Source of the DNA: Paraburkholderia panacisoli
GTDB taxonomy: Bacteria; Pseudomonadota; Gammaproteobacteria; Burkholderiales; Burkholderiaceae
Direction of reading: 5' to 3'
NCBI RefSeq assembly: GCF_008369935.1
Contig: NZ_VTUZ01000019.1
Coordinates: 1 to 64,000 of the forward strand
DNA: 64,000 nucleotides
Each line of letters opens with the position of its first letter. The stretch's first letter is position 1. Position numbers and translations under genes: made by a program. This document shows positions 37,351-45,568 of this stretch, in pieces. The notes under the pieces are model-generated. The model made no database searches. It was given only the letters and a program-made list of their open reading frames with translations, and had not been told where the DNA came from.

Positions 37351-37569
37351 ATGCGGTTTGACTACAAGGAGTTCCACATCGACGCGTCGCCTCTCGATGA
37401 AGGTGGCCACTACTACGCTCGCGCAAAGATCTACCGGCGTACCTCGGCGGGTGGGGATTTCGTTGAGGTGAAGTATTCGGGCGACCTCGGGGACTATCCC
37501 TCCGACGCGGACGCTTTCGAGGCGGCGCAGCGCTGGGCCATCCAGTGGTGCGACGAGCATGGCGCTTAG
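37351..37569 (+). CDS. small hypothetical protein (72 residues)
   Basis: A 72-residue protein starting MRFDYKEFHIDASPLDEGGHYYARAKIYRR and ending WAIQWCDEHGA. The alternation suggests one beta sheet with a C-terminal helix. I associate this shape with small orphan proteins of Burkholderia islands but cannot name a family. The start is set by ggagacggcc directly before the ATG; nearly the same leader occurs before the gene at 37612. Confidence 0.55.
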   Translation: MRFDYKEFHIDASPLDEGGHYYARAKIYRRTSAGGDFVEVKYSGDLGDYPSDADAFEAAQRWAIQWCDEHGA

Positions 37570-37611
37570 GCAGCGTGCTGCGATTTCTCGACAATCACGA
37601 TGGAGACAGCC

Positions 37612-37881
37612 ATGTGGGACAAGGTCGAACACAACGGATATGAAGTCTGGGTCCTGCCGATCCTTGCATACGGCCCCCCGGCCCCGACCACCTTGTGGCA
37701 TTACTCGGCCTACATTTGTCGCCACGGTTCCGATGCCCACCTCGCTGGGCAGAGCATTCGCTTCCAGGAACTTGTCGCCACTTTCGGCAGTGAAGAAGCA
37801 GCCCGAGAGGCGGGGTATGTCGAAGGCAAGCGGCGCGTCGACATGATTCTCGAAGGCGGTTCGGGTGCCGCCAACGGCTGA
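37612..37881 (+). CDS. small hypothetical protein (89 residues)
   Basis: An 89-residue protein starting MWDKVEHNGYEVWVLPILAY, with WHYSAYICRHG in the middle and a helical EEAAREAGYVEGKRRVDMIL end. The layout resembles the 37351 gene (strand-rich start, acidic helical end), suggesting distant relatives. The leader ggagacagccatg copies that gene's leader with one change. Function unknown. Confidence 0.55.
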   Translation: MWDKVEHNGYEVWVLPILAYGPPAPTTLWHYSAYICRHGSDAHLAGQSIRFQELVATFGSEEAAREAGYVEGKRRVDMILEGGSGAANG

Positions 37882-37902
37882 CTACGGCTCTAGTTGTTCA
37901 AA

Positions 37903-38127
37903 ATGGGACTCTGGATTCAACCCCGCCCACCTTGCGCTGACCTTTTCGGGCAGCCGGCCGCCGTAGCGCCAGACGAAGACCTGACGCTTAATGGCGCGGG
38001 CGCCGTGAACGATGCTCGAGTAGAGGAGCACTACACCTGCTCGCGATGCCGCAGCGTGTTTGCGCGCATTCTCGCCGGGCCGCCGCAGCGCCAGATCTGG
38101 ATGCTGCTGAACGCCCGGCCGCATTGA
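37903..38127 (+). CDS. small protein with one CxxC pair (74 residues)
   Basis: A 74-residue frame whose second half, EEHYTCSRCRSVFARILAGP and PQRQIWMLLNA, reads like a compact metal-binding or DNA-associated small protein. The N-terminal half is less ordered. No clear ribosome site is visible, and a TTG three codons earlier is also possible. Weaker candidate than its neighbours. Confidence 0.4.
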   Translation: MGLWIQPRPPCADLFGQPAAVAPDEDLTLNGAGAVNDARVEEHYTCSRCRSVFARILAGPPQRQIWMLLNARPH

Positions 38128-38184
38128 TGGGGTTGCCACATTCACCGCTCTTGCTCTGATCGTCCGGGAAACAGGGAGAACGCC

Positions 38185-38412
38185 ATGACTCCACGCGCGA
38201 AGTACTTGCATTACTGGTATGAGATCTCGGCCACGTCCACGGGTCCAGATGGTTCGCCCTGGCAGGGCGAACTGAGACTCGGAAGATACGCGGCGGACGG
38301 GTCCGAAGAGACTATTTTGGACCGGCACCTCGTACCCGGCTTCTTCGATACCGAGCCTCAAGCCCGAGACGCCGCCGACGCATATGCCCGTGTATATATC
38401 GATCAGCTCTGA
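38185..38412 (+). CDS. small hypothetical protein (75 residues)
   Basis: A 75-residue protein starting MTPRAKYLHYWYEISATSTG with LRLGRYAADGSEETILDRHL and a final QARDAADAYARVYIDQL helix. It shares the strand-then-helix layout of the genes at 37351 and 37612. A cagggagaacgcc leader precedes the ATG. Function unknown. Confidence 0.55.
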   Translation: MTPRAKYLHYWYEISATSTGPDGSPWQGELRLGRYAADGSEETILDRHLVPGFFDTEPQARDAADAYARVYIDQL

Positions 38413-38599
38413 CCGCAAGCCTGTGATGGTATGAGTGGTCATGGTGTCCTCGCTGATTGTTCGATTGCAACTGCAATTTGTTTTGCGGACCACTGACGCG
38501 GTCGCCTGCGAGCATCCAGGGAACCGCCGAATCTCCGCGACCGTGCTGCGCGACTGAGCGGCGGCGATGGCCGTCATGGCGCGGGTAACCTCGTCGCCC

Positions 38600-39122
38600 T
38601 GTTCGGTGGCCGGCGTCGCAAGCAACTTCGGAATGTCGCGGTCCACCTCGGCCTGATTGACGGTCGTCGAGCCTAGCCAGACATTCGACCAGGGCCACGG
38701 TGTGTTGATGCCGCGCCCGATCATGCGCAACTTTAGTCAATCATTTCCTTCGCTTTACCGATTCGCTTCGGCAATTGCAGCCAGTCCAGATGCGGCGTTC
38801 ACCGGATCAATTCGAAGAGATCGCATAGCCAATAGTTCGGTACAGCGTTGTCGAACACATCGACAGGCGATGTGCAGAAGATCCGCTGGCGGCGGCCGTG
38901 TTTAGCGAAGAACTCTTCATGCGCAGTGTTCCACGCGAGCGACTTGCGCCACGGCGACGTGTGGCGTCGCGGCGTGCCGGGGCTCCAGTCGATGGTGCCG
39001 CCGGCGAAGCGCGCGTTGCGCGTCGCCGCGTAGCAGTGATCGCAGCCGGGGGCCGACCTTCTGGCAGCCTTCCCACGGATTGAACATGTGATAGTCCATT
39101 CGATCTTGCTGTTCTCGCTCAT
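38600..39122 (-). pseudogene. DUF5131 (phage Gp37/Gp68) family gene, disrupted
   Basis: The start MSENSKIEWT is typical of the family, as are NPWEGCQKV, GCDHCYAATRNARFAGG, IFCTSPVDVFDNAVP, LFELIR, then TPHLDWLQLPKRIG and NVWLGSTTVNQAEVDRDIPKLLATPA. They occur in order but in different frames: shifts near 39090 and 39060, a stop after LFELIR (about 38800) and another shift near 38735. The Cys motifs GCDHCY suggest a radical-SAM-like protein in intact copies. The 3' end after KLLATPA is lost. Non-functional. Confidence 0.7.
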
Positions 39123-39343
39123 TGGGCAACCTCTGCCTTCACGTGACCCATGCAGCCGTGCTCTTTGAAGTCGAAGTTGTTGCAGTTTCTGTAGGGAATG
39201 AAGTTGTGGCCCTTCGCGAGCACGTCGAGCGGCGCGTCTTTTGCTTCATCGGCTGTCATCGAGCGACCGTCGGCATGTTTGAACATGCCGCGATAGTTCT
39301 TCTTCGGCAGGTTCTCCAGAAATCCGCGCACGTTAATGCACAT
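39119..39343 (-). CDS. small island protein upstream of DUF5131 gene (74 residues)
   Basis: A 74-residue protein starting MCINVRGFLENLPKKNYRGMF and containing GHNFIPYRNCNNFDFKEHGCMGH, a Cys/His-rich segment that could bind metal. Its stop overlaps the ATG of the DUF5131 gene (ATGA), the mark of a coupled pair. Family not recognised. A TTG start ten codons earlier is possible. Confidence 0.5.
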   Translation of the reverse strand: MCINVRGFLENLPKKNYRGMFKHADGRSMTADEAKDAPLDVLAKGHNFIPYRNCNNFDFKEHGCMGHVKAEVAQ

Positions 39344-39845
39344 GTGGAATGAGCGGATTTCCACCTTGCGCAAGAGCCGCGTAGGCTAGCTGCCGCGCCA
39401 CCGGCTGCGATGACTACTTCGACCAGGAGAACGTCGACCTCGGTCAGCCGTTCGGAATATTTCTCAATGAGATCGTCGGCGTTGCGGCCGCCTGTTAGAG
39501 CGGCTTTGGTTTCGGGCGTTGTAGCGGCATTAGATAGCCGCATTGCAACTTTCAGTGCGTCCCGTGCTTCTGTTCCTGATCGTTGAGCTACCCGGTCGAA
39601 GCCGGTGAAATCAGAACAATTGCAAACTCGCGTTGGCGGATGCCCCTGCTTGTCACTATCATGTAGTTTGAAATACCTCCTAATCGGCGCGTCGACGCGG
39701 AGAGTGGTCACGCGCCGTTTGCCTGGCCTTATTGGTTGGGCAGTTTTGCTGTTTTGTCTCAGCGTGCAAGTAATTAGTAGAGCGATTGGTCGCCCAAGCG
39801 CAGGGCACCCCGTCACATACCGCAAGCGGTATATAGGACGTCAAT
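39344..39845. other. about 500 bases without a confident gene
   Basis: On the minus strand a frame around 39543-39370 reads MRLSNAATTPETKAALTGG, NADDLIEKYSERLTEVDVLLVE, which has protein-like composition and may be the remainder of another island gene overlapping the one at 39119. The right part (39600-39845) is AT-richer than its surroundings and should hold the promoter of the response regulator. Nothing else recognised. Confidence 0.35.
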
Positions 39846-40577
39846 ATGGCTTCTCTCATCATCCGTGTTCTACTCGCAGATGATCACCCGGGCATGCTCA
39901 TTGGTGTCGAACACGAGTTGTCGGTGATCAGCACGATCCAGTTGATGGGCTGTGCGAATAGTTCGACGGAATTGATCGCTCTCCTCGATGCAAAACCGTG
40001 CGACGTTGTCGTTTCCGACTACGCAATGCCGGCGGGCGACTACGGCGACGGCATCGCGCTTTTTTCCCTGATTCAACGGCGCTATCCGCCTGTCAAGATC
40101 GTAGTGCTTACCATGCTGGACAATCCGGCGGTGCCGCGCGCGCTCGTGACGCAAGGCGTATCGTGCATCGTCAGCAAATCCGATGCTGTCAGCCACCTTG
40201 TTCCTGCAATACACACCGCTTATAGCGGTGGAAAGTACTACTCACCAAGGGTCGAAGAGATCGTTCAATCGATCGACTGGAATCGTCGTGGCCGCGGCTC
40301 GACGGACGTTCTCAGCCAGCGGGAATCCGAAGTTGTGCGCCTGTTTGCATCTGGTTTGACTGTCAATGAGATCGCAGACCGGCTGTGTCGTAGCAAGAAG
40401 ACGATCAGCTCGCAAAAGTCGAAGGCGATGGAAAAGCTTGGCATTGACCGGGACGTCGATCTGCTGCGCTACGCGATGGAGAACGGCATGGTGTCTTCGT
40501 CCGAGCGGAAGTCAGGCGGTGAACCCGATATGGATCTGTCGGAAGGGGGCATGCCCCCGGTTGCCTCGAATAGCTGA
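39846..40577 (+). CDS. orphan NarL/FixJ-type response regulator
   Basis: A 243-residue regulator. The receiver domain has the acidic pair D12-D13, phospho-acceptor D58 in VVVSDYAMP, and the Lys in IVSKSD. The LuxR-type HTH at about 156-200 reads LSQRESEVVRLFASGLTVNEIADRL. The YAMPAGDYGDG loop resembles RcsB-like regulators. A low-complexity tail follows. No histidine kinase is adjacent; its partner must be elsewhere. It lies inside the degraded tRNA-Ser element. Confidence 0.9.
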   Translation: MASLIIRVLLADDHPGMLIGVEHELSVISTIQLMGCANSSTELIALLDAKPCDVVVSDYAMPAGDYGDGIALFSLIQRRYPPVKIVVLTMLDNPAVPRALVTQGVSCIVSKSDAVSHLVPAIHTAYSGGKYYSPRVEEIVQSIDWNRRGRGSTDVLSQRESEVVRLFASGLTVNEIADRLCRSKKTISSQKSKAMEKLGIDRDVDLLRYAMENGMVSSSERKSGGEPDMDLSEGGMPPVASNS

Positions 40578-40619
40578 TTCGCCCCAACCGGTGCAGCAGT
40601 ACGACTGCTGCTCAAGCCC

Positions 40620-40823
40620 ATGAGTGCTCGGCTTGCCGGTCTCACTTCGTTCGAACTCATGGGGCAAGCCTTCATGAAATCGGCGATGGAGATCGCGCAT
40701 CTGAATGCGCCGTTCGGCGAGTCGTATTCCGTCTATGTGCCGATCGAAACACTGGGTGAATCAGATGAGGGCGACAGGCGCGCACTCGAACAGTCACTTG
40801 AACGGATGCTGCGAGACTATTGA
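40620..40823 (+). CDS. small hypothetical protein (67 residues)
   Basis: A 67-residue frame ending DRRALEQSLERMLRDY, with a GESYSVYVPIETLGESDEG middle. An alternative start is the ATG at 40659 (MGQAFMKSAMEIAHLN). It follows the response regulator by 42 bases and could be cotranscribed. Family not recognised. Confidence 0.4.
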   Translation: MSARLAGLTSFELMGQAFMKSAMEIAHLNAPFGESYSVYVPIETLGESDEGDRRALEQSLERMLRDY

Positions 40824-40914
40824 CGAATTGCTGTTGCAGTTCAAGTCATCAGCAAAAAGAGCTGGGAGTTACCGTCGCCGGTAACGGCGGGAAATCCGGA
40901 AGCGGGCACACGAT

Positions 40915-41006
40915 CACGAATCTGCTTCGCGATTCCCGCTCTCCACCGCCGCCTGATCAATGCCCAACCCCGTCAGCAACCACGTCTTGAACGTATCGAG
41001 CGCGTG
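40915..41006 (-). pseudogene. possible LysR regulator C-terminal remnant
   Basis: The minus strand encodes HALDTFKTWLLTGLGIDQAA before a TGA, which resembles the last helix of GcvA-type LysR proteins (F-x-x-W-L-x-x-E/L). Nothing upstream of it continues the protein. It abuts the MFS remnant in a divergent arrangement often seen for a LysR regulator and its transporter. Short, so weakly supported. Confidence 0.35.
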
Positions 41007-41017
41007 GTGATGATGAA

Positions 41018-41464
41018 GCCGCCGTCAAGGTGTCCTTCGCATCGATGATCGGCTCGGCAGGGGAGAGTCATGACTTCTTCATCTACGTTACGGCCGCCGC
41101 CGACCGGTTCGGCAAGATCTTCTTTCAAACGAACGAGCCGATCATCGCCGTGCTCGCGGCGTCTGCCACGCTGGCCGTCGGCTTCATGATGCGTCCGCTC
41201 GGCGGCTACCTTGCCGGGCATTTCGGCGTGCGCTCGTCGGGGATTTCGCTTGGCTATAACGGGGCATCGGTCGTCGCGGAATGGCTGCCGTTTCTCGCTA
41301 CGGGACTGTATGCGGTCGTCGGCTGGACGGGGCCGGCCATCATGTTCTCGCTGCGTGGCGTCATCTCCAGCCTGTGTGCGCTGTCGATGCGGGAATCGGC
41401 GCCGGCGGGGGTCGAACGGCACTCCGTCATGCCGATGAGTCAGCAGAAAGTGGGCACGCAGTGA
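41018..41464 (+). pseudogene. MHS-type MFS transporter with internal deletion
   Basis: The frame opens with VSFASMIGSAGESHDFFIYVTAAADRFGKIFF (in pieces), the first helix of ShiA/ProP-like metabolite:H+ symporters, and continues to FMMRPLGGYLAGHFG of the second helix. It then jumps, at about 41227, to VRSSGISLGYNGASVVAEWLPF, which belongs near helix 10, and ends in RGVISSLCALSMRES. About 250 residues are missing in frame. The family's first-helix EWYDF motif is altered to ESHDF. Not expected to transport. Confidence 0.7.
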
Positions 41465-41587
41465 AGCTGTGGACGGGCCGGCGGCGGGTTGTCTGGCCCG
41501 TCCTTCAGCGCCAACCGTAAGCCAAAGCAATCATCTTGCTCTAAACTAGCGCCCGCCCAAGCCCGCTACGTAAAGAGCAACACACCG

Positions 41588-42859
41588 ATGCCCCCGTCTC
41601 CAGCCGATCCCACCGATCCCACCGCTTCCCCCACCTTCAGTCTGCCGAAGCATCCGCCGTTTCAACGCTTCTGGTGCACCCGCATCCTCTCGTCGCTGTC
41701 GTTCCAGATGCTCGCCGTCGCGATGGGCTGGCACATCTACGCGCTCACGCATAGCGCGTTCGCACTCGGCCTTGTCGGCCTCGCGCAATTCTTGCCGATG
41801 TTCATGCTGACCCTCGTGGTCGGCCACGTTGCGGACCGCTACGATCGCCGCCGCATCGCGGCCATCTGCCAGGGCCTCGAAAGCGCCGCCGCGTTGCTAT
41901 TCGCTTTCGGCACATTTGGCGGCTGGATCAGCGCGCCGGTCATCTATGTGCTGGCCGCATGCGTCGGCGCGGCGCGCGCGTTCGAATCGCCCGCGGTCGC
42001 GTCGCTGTTGCCCGCGGTCGTGCCGCGCGGGTATCTGCCGAAGGCGACGGCGTGGGCCACGTCCGCGAATCAGACCGCGCAGATCGCGGGCCCCGCATTG
42101 GGCGGCCTGTTGTACGGCATCGGTCCGGGCGCGGCCTATCTCGCGTGCACGTTGTCGTTCGCGGCCGCCGCCGCGTCCGTGTGGAGCATCCCGCTGCAAA
42201 TCCGGCCGGCGAGCCGCGCACCGGTCACGCTCGAGTCGATCTTCTCGGGCATCGCGTTCATTCGCAAAGAGCCGGTGATTCTCGGCGCGTTGTCGCTCGA
42301 TCTGTTCGCGGTGCTGTTCGGCGGCGCGACGGCGCTGTTGCCGATCTTCGCGCGCGACGTCCTGCACGCGGGGCCGCTCGGTCTCGGTCTGCTGCGCTCG
42401 GGCACCGCGATCGGCGCGCTTGCGGGCACCATCTGGCTCGCGCATTTTCCGTTGCGCAACCGGCCCGGCGCGGCGATGTTCGGCGGCGTAATCGCATTCG
42501 GTCTGGCGACGGTGGTGTTCGGGCTGTCGCATCAATTCCTCTTGTCGCTGTTCGCGTTGATGGCGCTGGGTGCATCGGACACCATCAGCGTGGTGGTGCG
42601 GCTGTCGCTCGTGCAATTGCGCACACCCGATGAAATGCTCGGGCGTGTCAGCGCGGTCAATTCGCTTTTCATCGGGACGTCGAATCAATTGGGCGAGTTC
42701 GAGTCGGGTGTGACGGCGGGTTGGTGGGGCGCACGGCCGGCCGTGCTGGTCGGCGGCATTGCGACGATCACGGTCGCGTTGCTGTGGATGAAGCTGTTTC
42801 CCGAACTGCGGCGCACTCGCTCGCTGGAGCGTGAAGAGGAACTGGTGACTAGCGCGTGA
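41588..42859 (+). CDS. MFS transporter, enterobactin-exporter-like (EntS/MFS_3 type)
   Basis: A 423-residue protein with about twelve transmembrane helices and a Pro/Thr-rich N-terminus. The loop 2/3 motif GHVADRYDRRRI is intact, and LLPAVVPRGYLPKATAWATSANQTAQIAGPALGGLLYG (in pieces) matches the MFS_3/EntS group. Predicted efflux function; substrate unknown. The ATG at 41588 is used; upstream in-frame codons are not family-like. Confidence 0.85.
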   Translation: MPPSPADPTDPTASPTFSLPKHPPFQRFWCTRILSSLSFQMLAVAMGWHIYALTHSAFALGLVGLAQFLPMFMLTLVVGHVADRYDRRRIAAICQGLESAAALLFAFGTFGGWISAPVIYVLAACVGAARAFESPAVASLLPAVVPRGYLPKATAWATSANQTAQIAGPALGGLLYGIGPGAAYLACTLSFAAAAASVWSIPLQIRPASRAPVTLESIFSGIAFIRKEPVILGALSLDLFAVLFGGATALLPIFARDVLHAGPLGLGLLRSGTAIGALAGTIWLAHFPLRNRPGAAMFGGVIAFGLATVVFGLSHQFLLSLFALMALGASDTISVVVRLSLVQLRTPDEMLGRVSAVNSLFIGTSNQLGEFESGVTAGWWGARPAVLVGGIATITVALLWMKLFPELRRTRSLEREEELVTSA

Positions 42860-43093
42860 TGGATCGGCGTCGCGGTGTTCGCGGGGATTTGTCGCGTGTC
42901 ATCAAAGTGTGCATCAGGTCCGCACGACGCGCGGCAGTCTCGCGAAGCTTGTTGCCGCATACACTGCTTGCTTATTCAGCCAGCGCAGCGAGATCCCCTG
43001 CGGCGCGCACACCGAACTGCTCATCGTCGCACAACGACGACGTGCATGACCGAGCCGCTATGATGACGCAATCGTCACTCGGCAACCCTCATC

Positions 43094-44011
43094 ATGCGCA
43101 TTGCCCCATTACCCCCGCTCCAATGCCTGGTCGCGTTCGAATCGGCCGTGCGGCATGCGAGCTTCACTAAAGCCGCCGCCGAACTGCATCTGACGCAAAG
43201 CGCTGTGAGCCGGCAGATCGCCCAGCTCGAAGAGTTTCTGGGCCGCTCGCTGTTCGTGCGCGAGCATCGCGCGTTGCGCCTGACGATCGCCGGCGAAGGC
43301 TACGCGAAGCATGTGCAATGGCTGCTCGCCACCTGCTCCGAAGCGACGCTCGATGTGATGAAGCGCTACGGCGATCTCGAACTGACGATCGCGTGCTCGT
43401 CCGGCGTCGCGGTGTTGTGGCTCACGCCGCGGCTCGGCGCGTTCCGCGCCGCATATCCGAACGTCAAGATCAGAATGATCGTGCGCGACGGGCTCGCGTC
43501 GCTGTCGCCCGCGGAATTCGATGTGGGCCTGTACTACAGCCGCCAGCGCGCCGAGCCGCATTTCACCGCACGCCGCATCTTCGACGAAGAGGTGTACCCG
43601 GTATGTTCGCCCGGATATCTCGCCGGCCGCGTGCTGGAACCCGCCGACCTCGCGCATGAAACCTTGCTGATGCAGGAAGACGGCCAGCGGCAATGGATGT
43701 CGTGGCCCGAATGGTTTCGTCTGAACGGCGTGCAGATGCCGGCCTCGCCGCAGGCGGTCGCCGTCAATCACTATCCGCAGCTCGTGCAGATGGCGATTCT
43801 CGGCCAGGGCATCGTGCTCGGCTGGCGGCACATGATCGACGCATGTCTGAGCGATGGCCTGCTGGTGCGCGCGACGCAGGCTTCGGCGAGTCACGGCGGC
43901 GGCTATTACGTGCTGTCGCCGAACGACCGCTCGCAGAACCAGGCGGCGCGTGTCTTCACGCGCTGGCTGTTCGAACAGGCCGAAGAGCAGTTGGGCAGGG
44001 CGGCGGCCTGA
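43094..44011 (+). CDS. GcvA-like LysR transcriptional regulator
   Basis: A 305-residue LysR protein. The HTH domain MRIAPLPPLQCLVAFESAVRHASFTKAAAEL (in pieces) and LHLTQSAVSRQIAQLEEFLG are clear, and the RVFTRWLFEQAEEQLG end fits the GcvA branch. It lies just upstream of an MHS transporter and amidohydrolase on the same strand and probably regulates them. Confidence 0.9.
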   Translation: MRIAPLPPLQCLVAFESAVRHASFTKAAAELHLTQSAVSRQIAQLEEFLGRSLFVREHRALRLTIAGEGYAKHVQWLLATCSEATLDVMKRYGDLELTIACSSGVAVLWLTPRLGAFRAAYPNVKIRMIVRDGLASLSPAEFDVGLYYSRQRAEPHFTARRIFDEEVYPVCSPGYLAGRVLEPADLAHETLLMQEDGQRQWMSWPEWFRLNGVQMPASPQAVAVNHYPQLVQMAILGQGIVLGWRHMIDACLSDGLLVRATQASASHGGGYYVLSPNDRSQNQAARVFTRWLFEQAEEQLGRAAA

Positions 44012-44190
44012 CCATCGCTTGTCTACCGCTTCGCATGCGCTACGCGCATGCATGCATGCGAATCTTTCGTTTCGAAAATAAATCAGGTGTCTCTAGGATC
44101 GGCGTCATGCATGCGAAGGCGCCGCTCGATCACGGCGTGGCGCGTTGCGGATACTTCCGCCTGAAAGGCTGCCAGATGAGGAAAGGGACC

Positions 44191-45498
44191 ATGCAAGGAA
44201 CGCTTTCATCGAACGTCGCACTCTCCGTGGATACGCTCGCGCAGCAACGGCGGCGCGCCATTATCGCCACCGTGCTCGGCAACGGGCTCGAGTGGTTCGA
44301 CTTCACCGTGTACAGCTTCTTCGCGGTGATTATCGCGAAGCTGTTCTTTCCGACCGGCAACGAACTGACCTCTCTGCTGCTCGCCGTCGCGACCTTCGGC
44401 GTGGGCTTTTTCATGCGGCCGGTGGGCGGCATCGTGCTCGGCGTGTACGCGGACAAGGTCGGCAGAAAGGCGGCGCTCTCGCTGACCATTCTGCTGATGG
44501 CGGGCGGCACCGCGCTGATCGGCCTCGCGCCGACCTACGAGCAGATCGGCGTGTGGGCGCCGGTGCTGATCGTGATCGCGCGCTTACTGCAAGGCTTCTC
44601 GGCCGGCGGCGAAATGGGCAGCGCGACTGCCTTTCTCACCGAGTACGCGCCGGCGGACAAGCGTGCTTTCTATTCGAGTTGGATCCAGTCGAGCATCGGT
44701 TTTGCGGTGCTGCTGGGCGCCGCGGTCGGCACTTTCGTGACCGCGAATCTGAGTGCGGACGCGCTGCATTCGTGGGGCTGGAGAATGCCGTTTCTGATCG
44801 GCATTCTGATCGGGCCGGTCGGCTATTTCATTCGCAGTCGCATGGATGAGACGCCGGTCTTCAGCGCGGTCGCCGACGAAGCGAAGAACGATTCGCCGCT
44901 CGCGGAGGTGTTCCAACGCTTTCCGCGCGAGACATGCGCCAGCTTTTCGATGGTCATCTTGTGGACGGTTTGCACCTACGTGCTGCTGTTCTACATGCCG
45001 ACCTATTCGGTGCGCATCCTGCATCTGCCGCAATCCACCGGCTTTCTCGCGGGCATGCTCGGCGGGCTGATGATCATGTGCTTCTCGCCGGTGGTCGGCA
45101 AGCTGGCGGACCGCTTTGGCCGCCGCGTCTTTCTGTCCGGCGCGGCCGCGCTGATCCTGCTGCTCGCATGGCCGATGTTCGCGTACATCAACAGCGCGCC
45201 GGGCCTCGCTGCGCTGATGGTGTTCCAGGGCGTGTTCGGCTTGCTGATCGCCGCCTACACAGGCCCGATTCTCGCTGCGTTCTCCGAACTGTTTCCGACC
45301 CGCGTGTTGTCGACGGGACTGTCCGTCGCCTACAACTTCGCGGTGACGCTCTTCGGCGGCTTCGCACCGTTTTTCATCACGTGGCTGATCGCGTCGACCG
45401 GCAGCAACATGGCGCCCGCGATCTACGTGATGATCGCTGCGTCCATCAGCCTCGCCGGCACTTTCTTCGTGCGCGACCCGCGCGGCGTCCGCGCCTGA
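44191..45498 (+). CDS. MHS-family MFS transporter (metabolite:H+ symporter)
   Basis: A 435-residue protein with twelve helices. The N-terminal ATVLGNGLEWFDFTVYSFFA and the GVYADKVGRKAAL loop are standard MHS/citrate-proline-shikimate symporter motifs; a second DRFGRR motif lies near residue 310. The start at 44191 follows gaggaaaggg; an ATG five codons upstream is also in frame. With the amidohydrolase downstream it may import that enzyme's substrate, possibly a dipeptide or cyclic amide. Confidence 0.88.
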   Translation: MQGTLSSNVALSVDTLAQQRRRAIIATVLGNGLEWFDFTVYSFFAVIIAKLFFPTGNELTSLLLAVATFGVGFFMRPVGGIVLGVYADKVGRKAALSLTILLMAGGTALIGLAPTYEQIGVWAPVLIVIARLLQGFSAGGEMGSATAFLTEYAPADKRAFYSSWIQSSIGFAVLLGAAVGTFVTANLSADALHSWGWRMPFLIGILIGPVGYFIRSRMDETPVFSAVADEAKNDSPLAEVFQRFPRETCASFSMVILWTVCTYVLLFYMPTYSVRILHLPQSTGFLAGMLGGLMIMCFSPVVGKLADRFGRRVFLSGAAALILLLAWPMFAYINSAPGLAALMVFQGVFGLLIAAYTGPILAAFSELFPTRVLSTGLSVAYNFAVTLFGGFAPFFITWLIASTGSNMAPAIYVMIAASISLAGTFFVRDPRGVRA

Positions 45499-45516
45499 GG
45501 CGACGCGTCGGGCCGC

Positions 45517-45538
45517 GTCCGGTCTCGCGAGACCGGAC
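45517..45538. promoter_or_regulatory. 22-bp perfect palindrome before the amidohydrolase gene
   Basis: Two 11-base arms, gtccggtctcg and cgagaccggac, form a gapless perfect dyad between the transporter stop and the amidohydrolase start (30 bases away). It could be an operator, or a hairpin separating the two messages; it has no T-run. Confidence 0.5.
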
Positions 45539-45568
45539 GGATTCCTTCATCCAGTCAGGAAAACATCA

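Noticed and set aside
37882..38730. 282-codon minus-strand frame as one protein
   Set aside because: Only its first 35 codons resemble DUF5131; the rest runs opposite two plausible plus-strand small genes, so it is treated as a relic plus shadow.
36072..41464. Active prophage
   Set aside because: No capsid, portal, terminase, tail or lysis genes and no intact integrase; only accessory-type genes remain.
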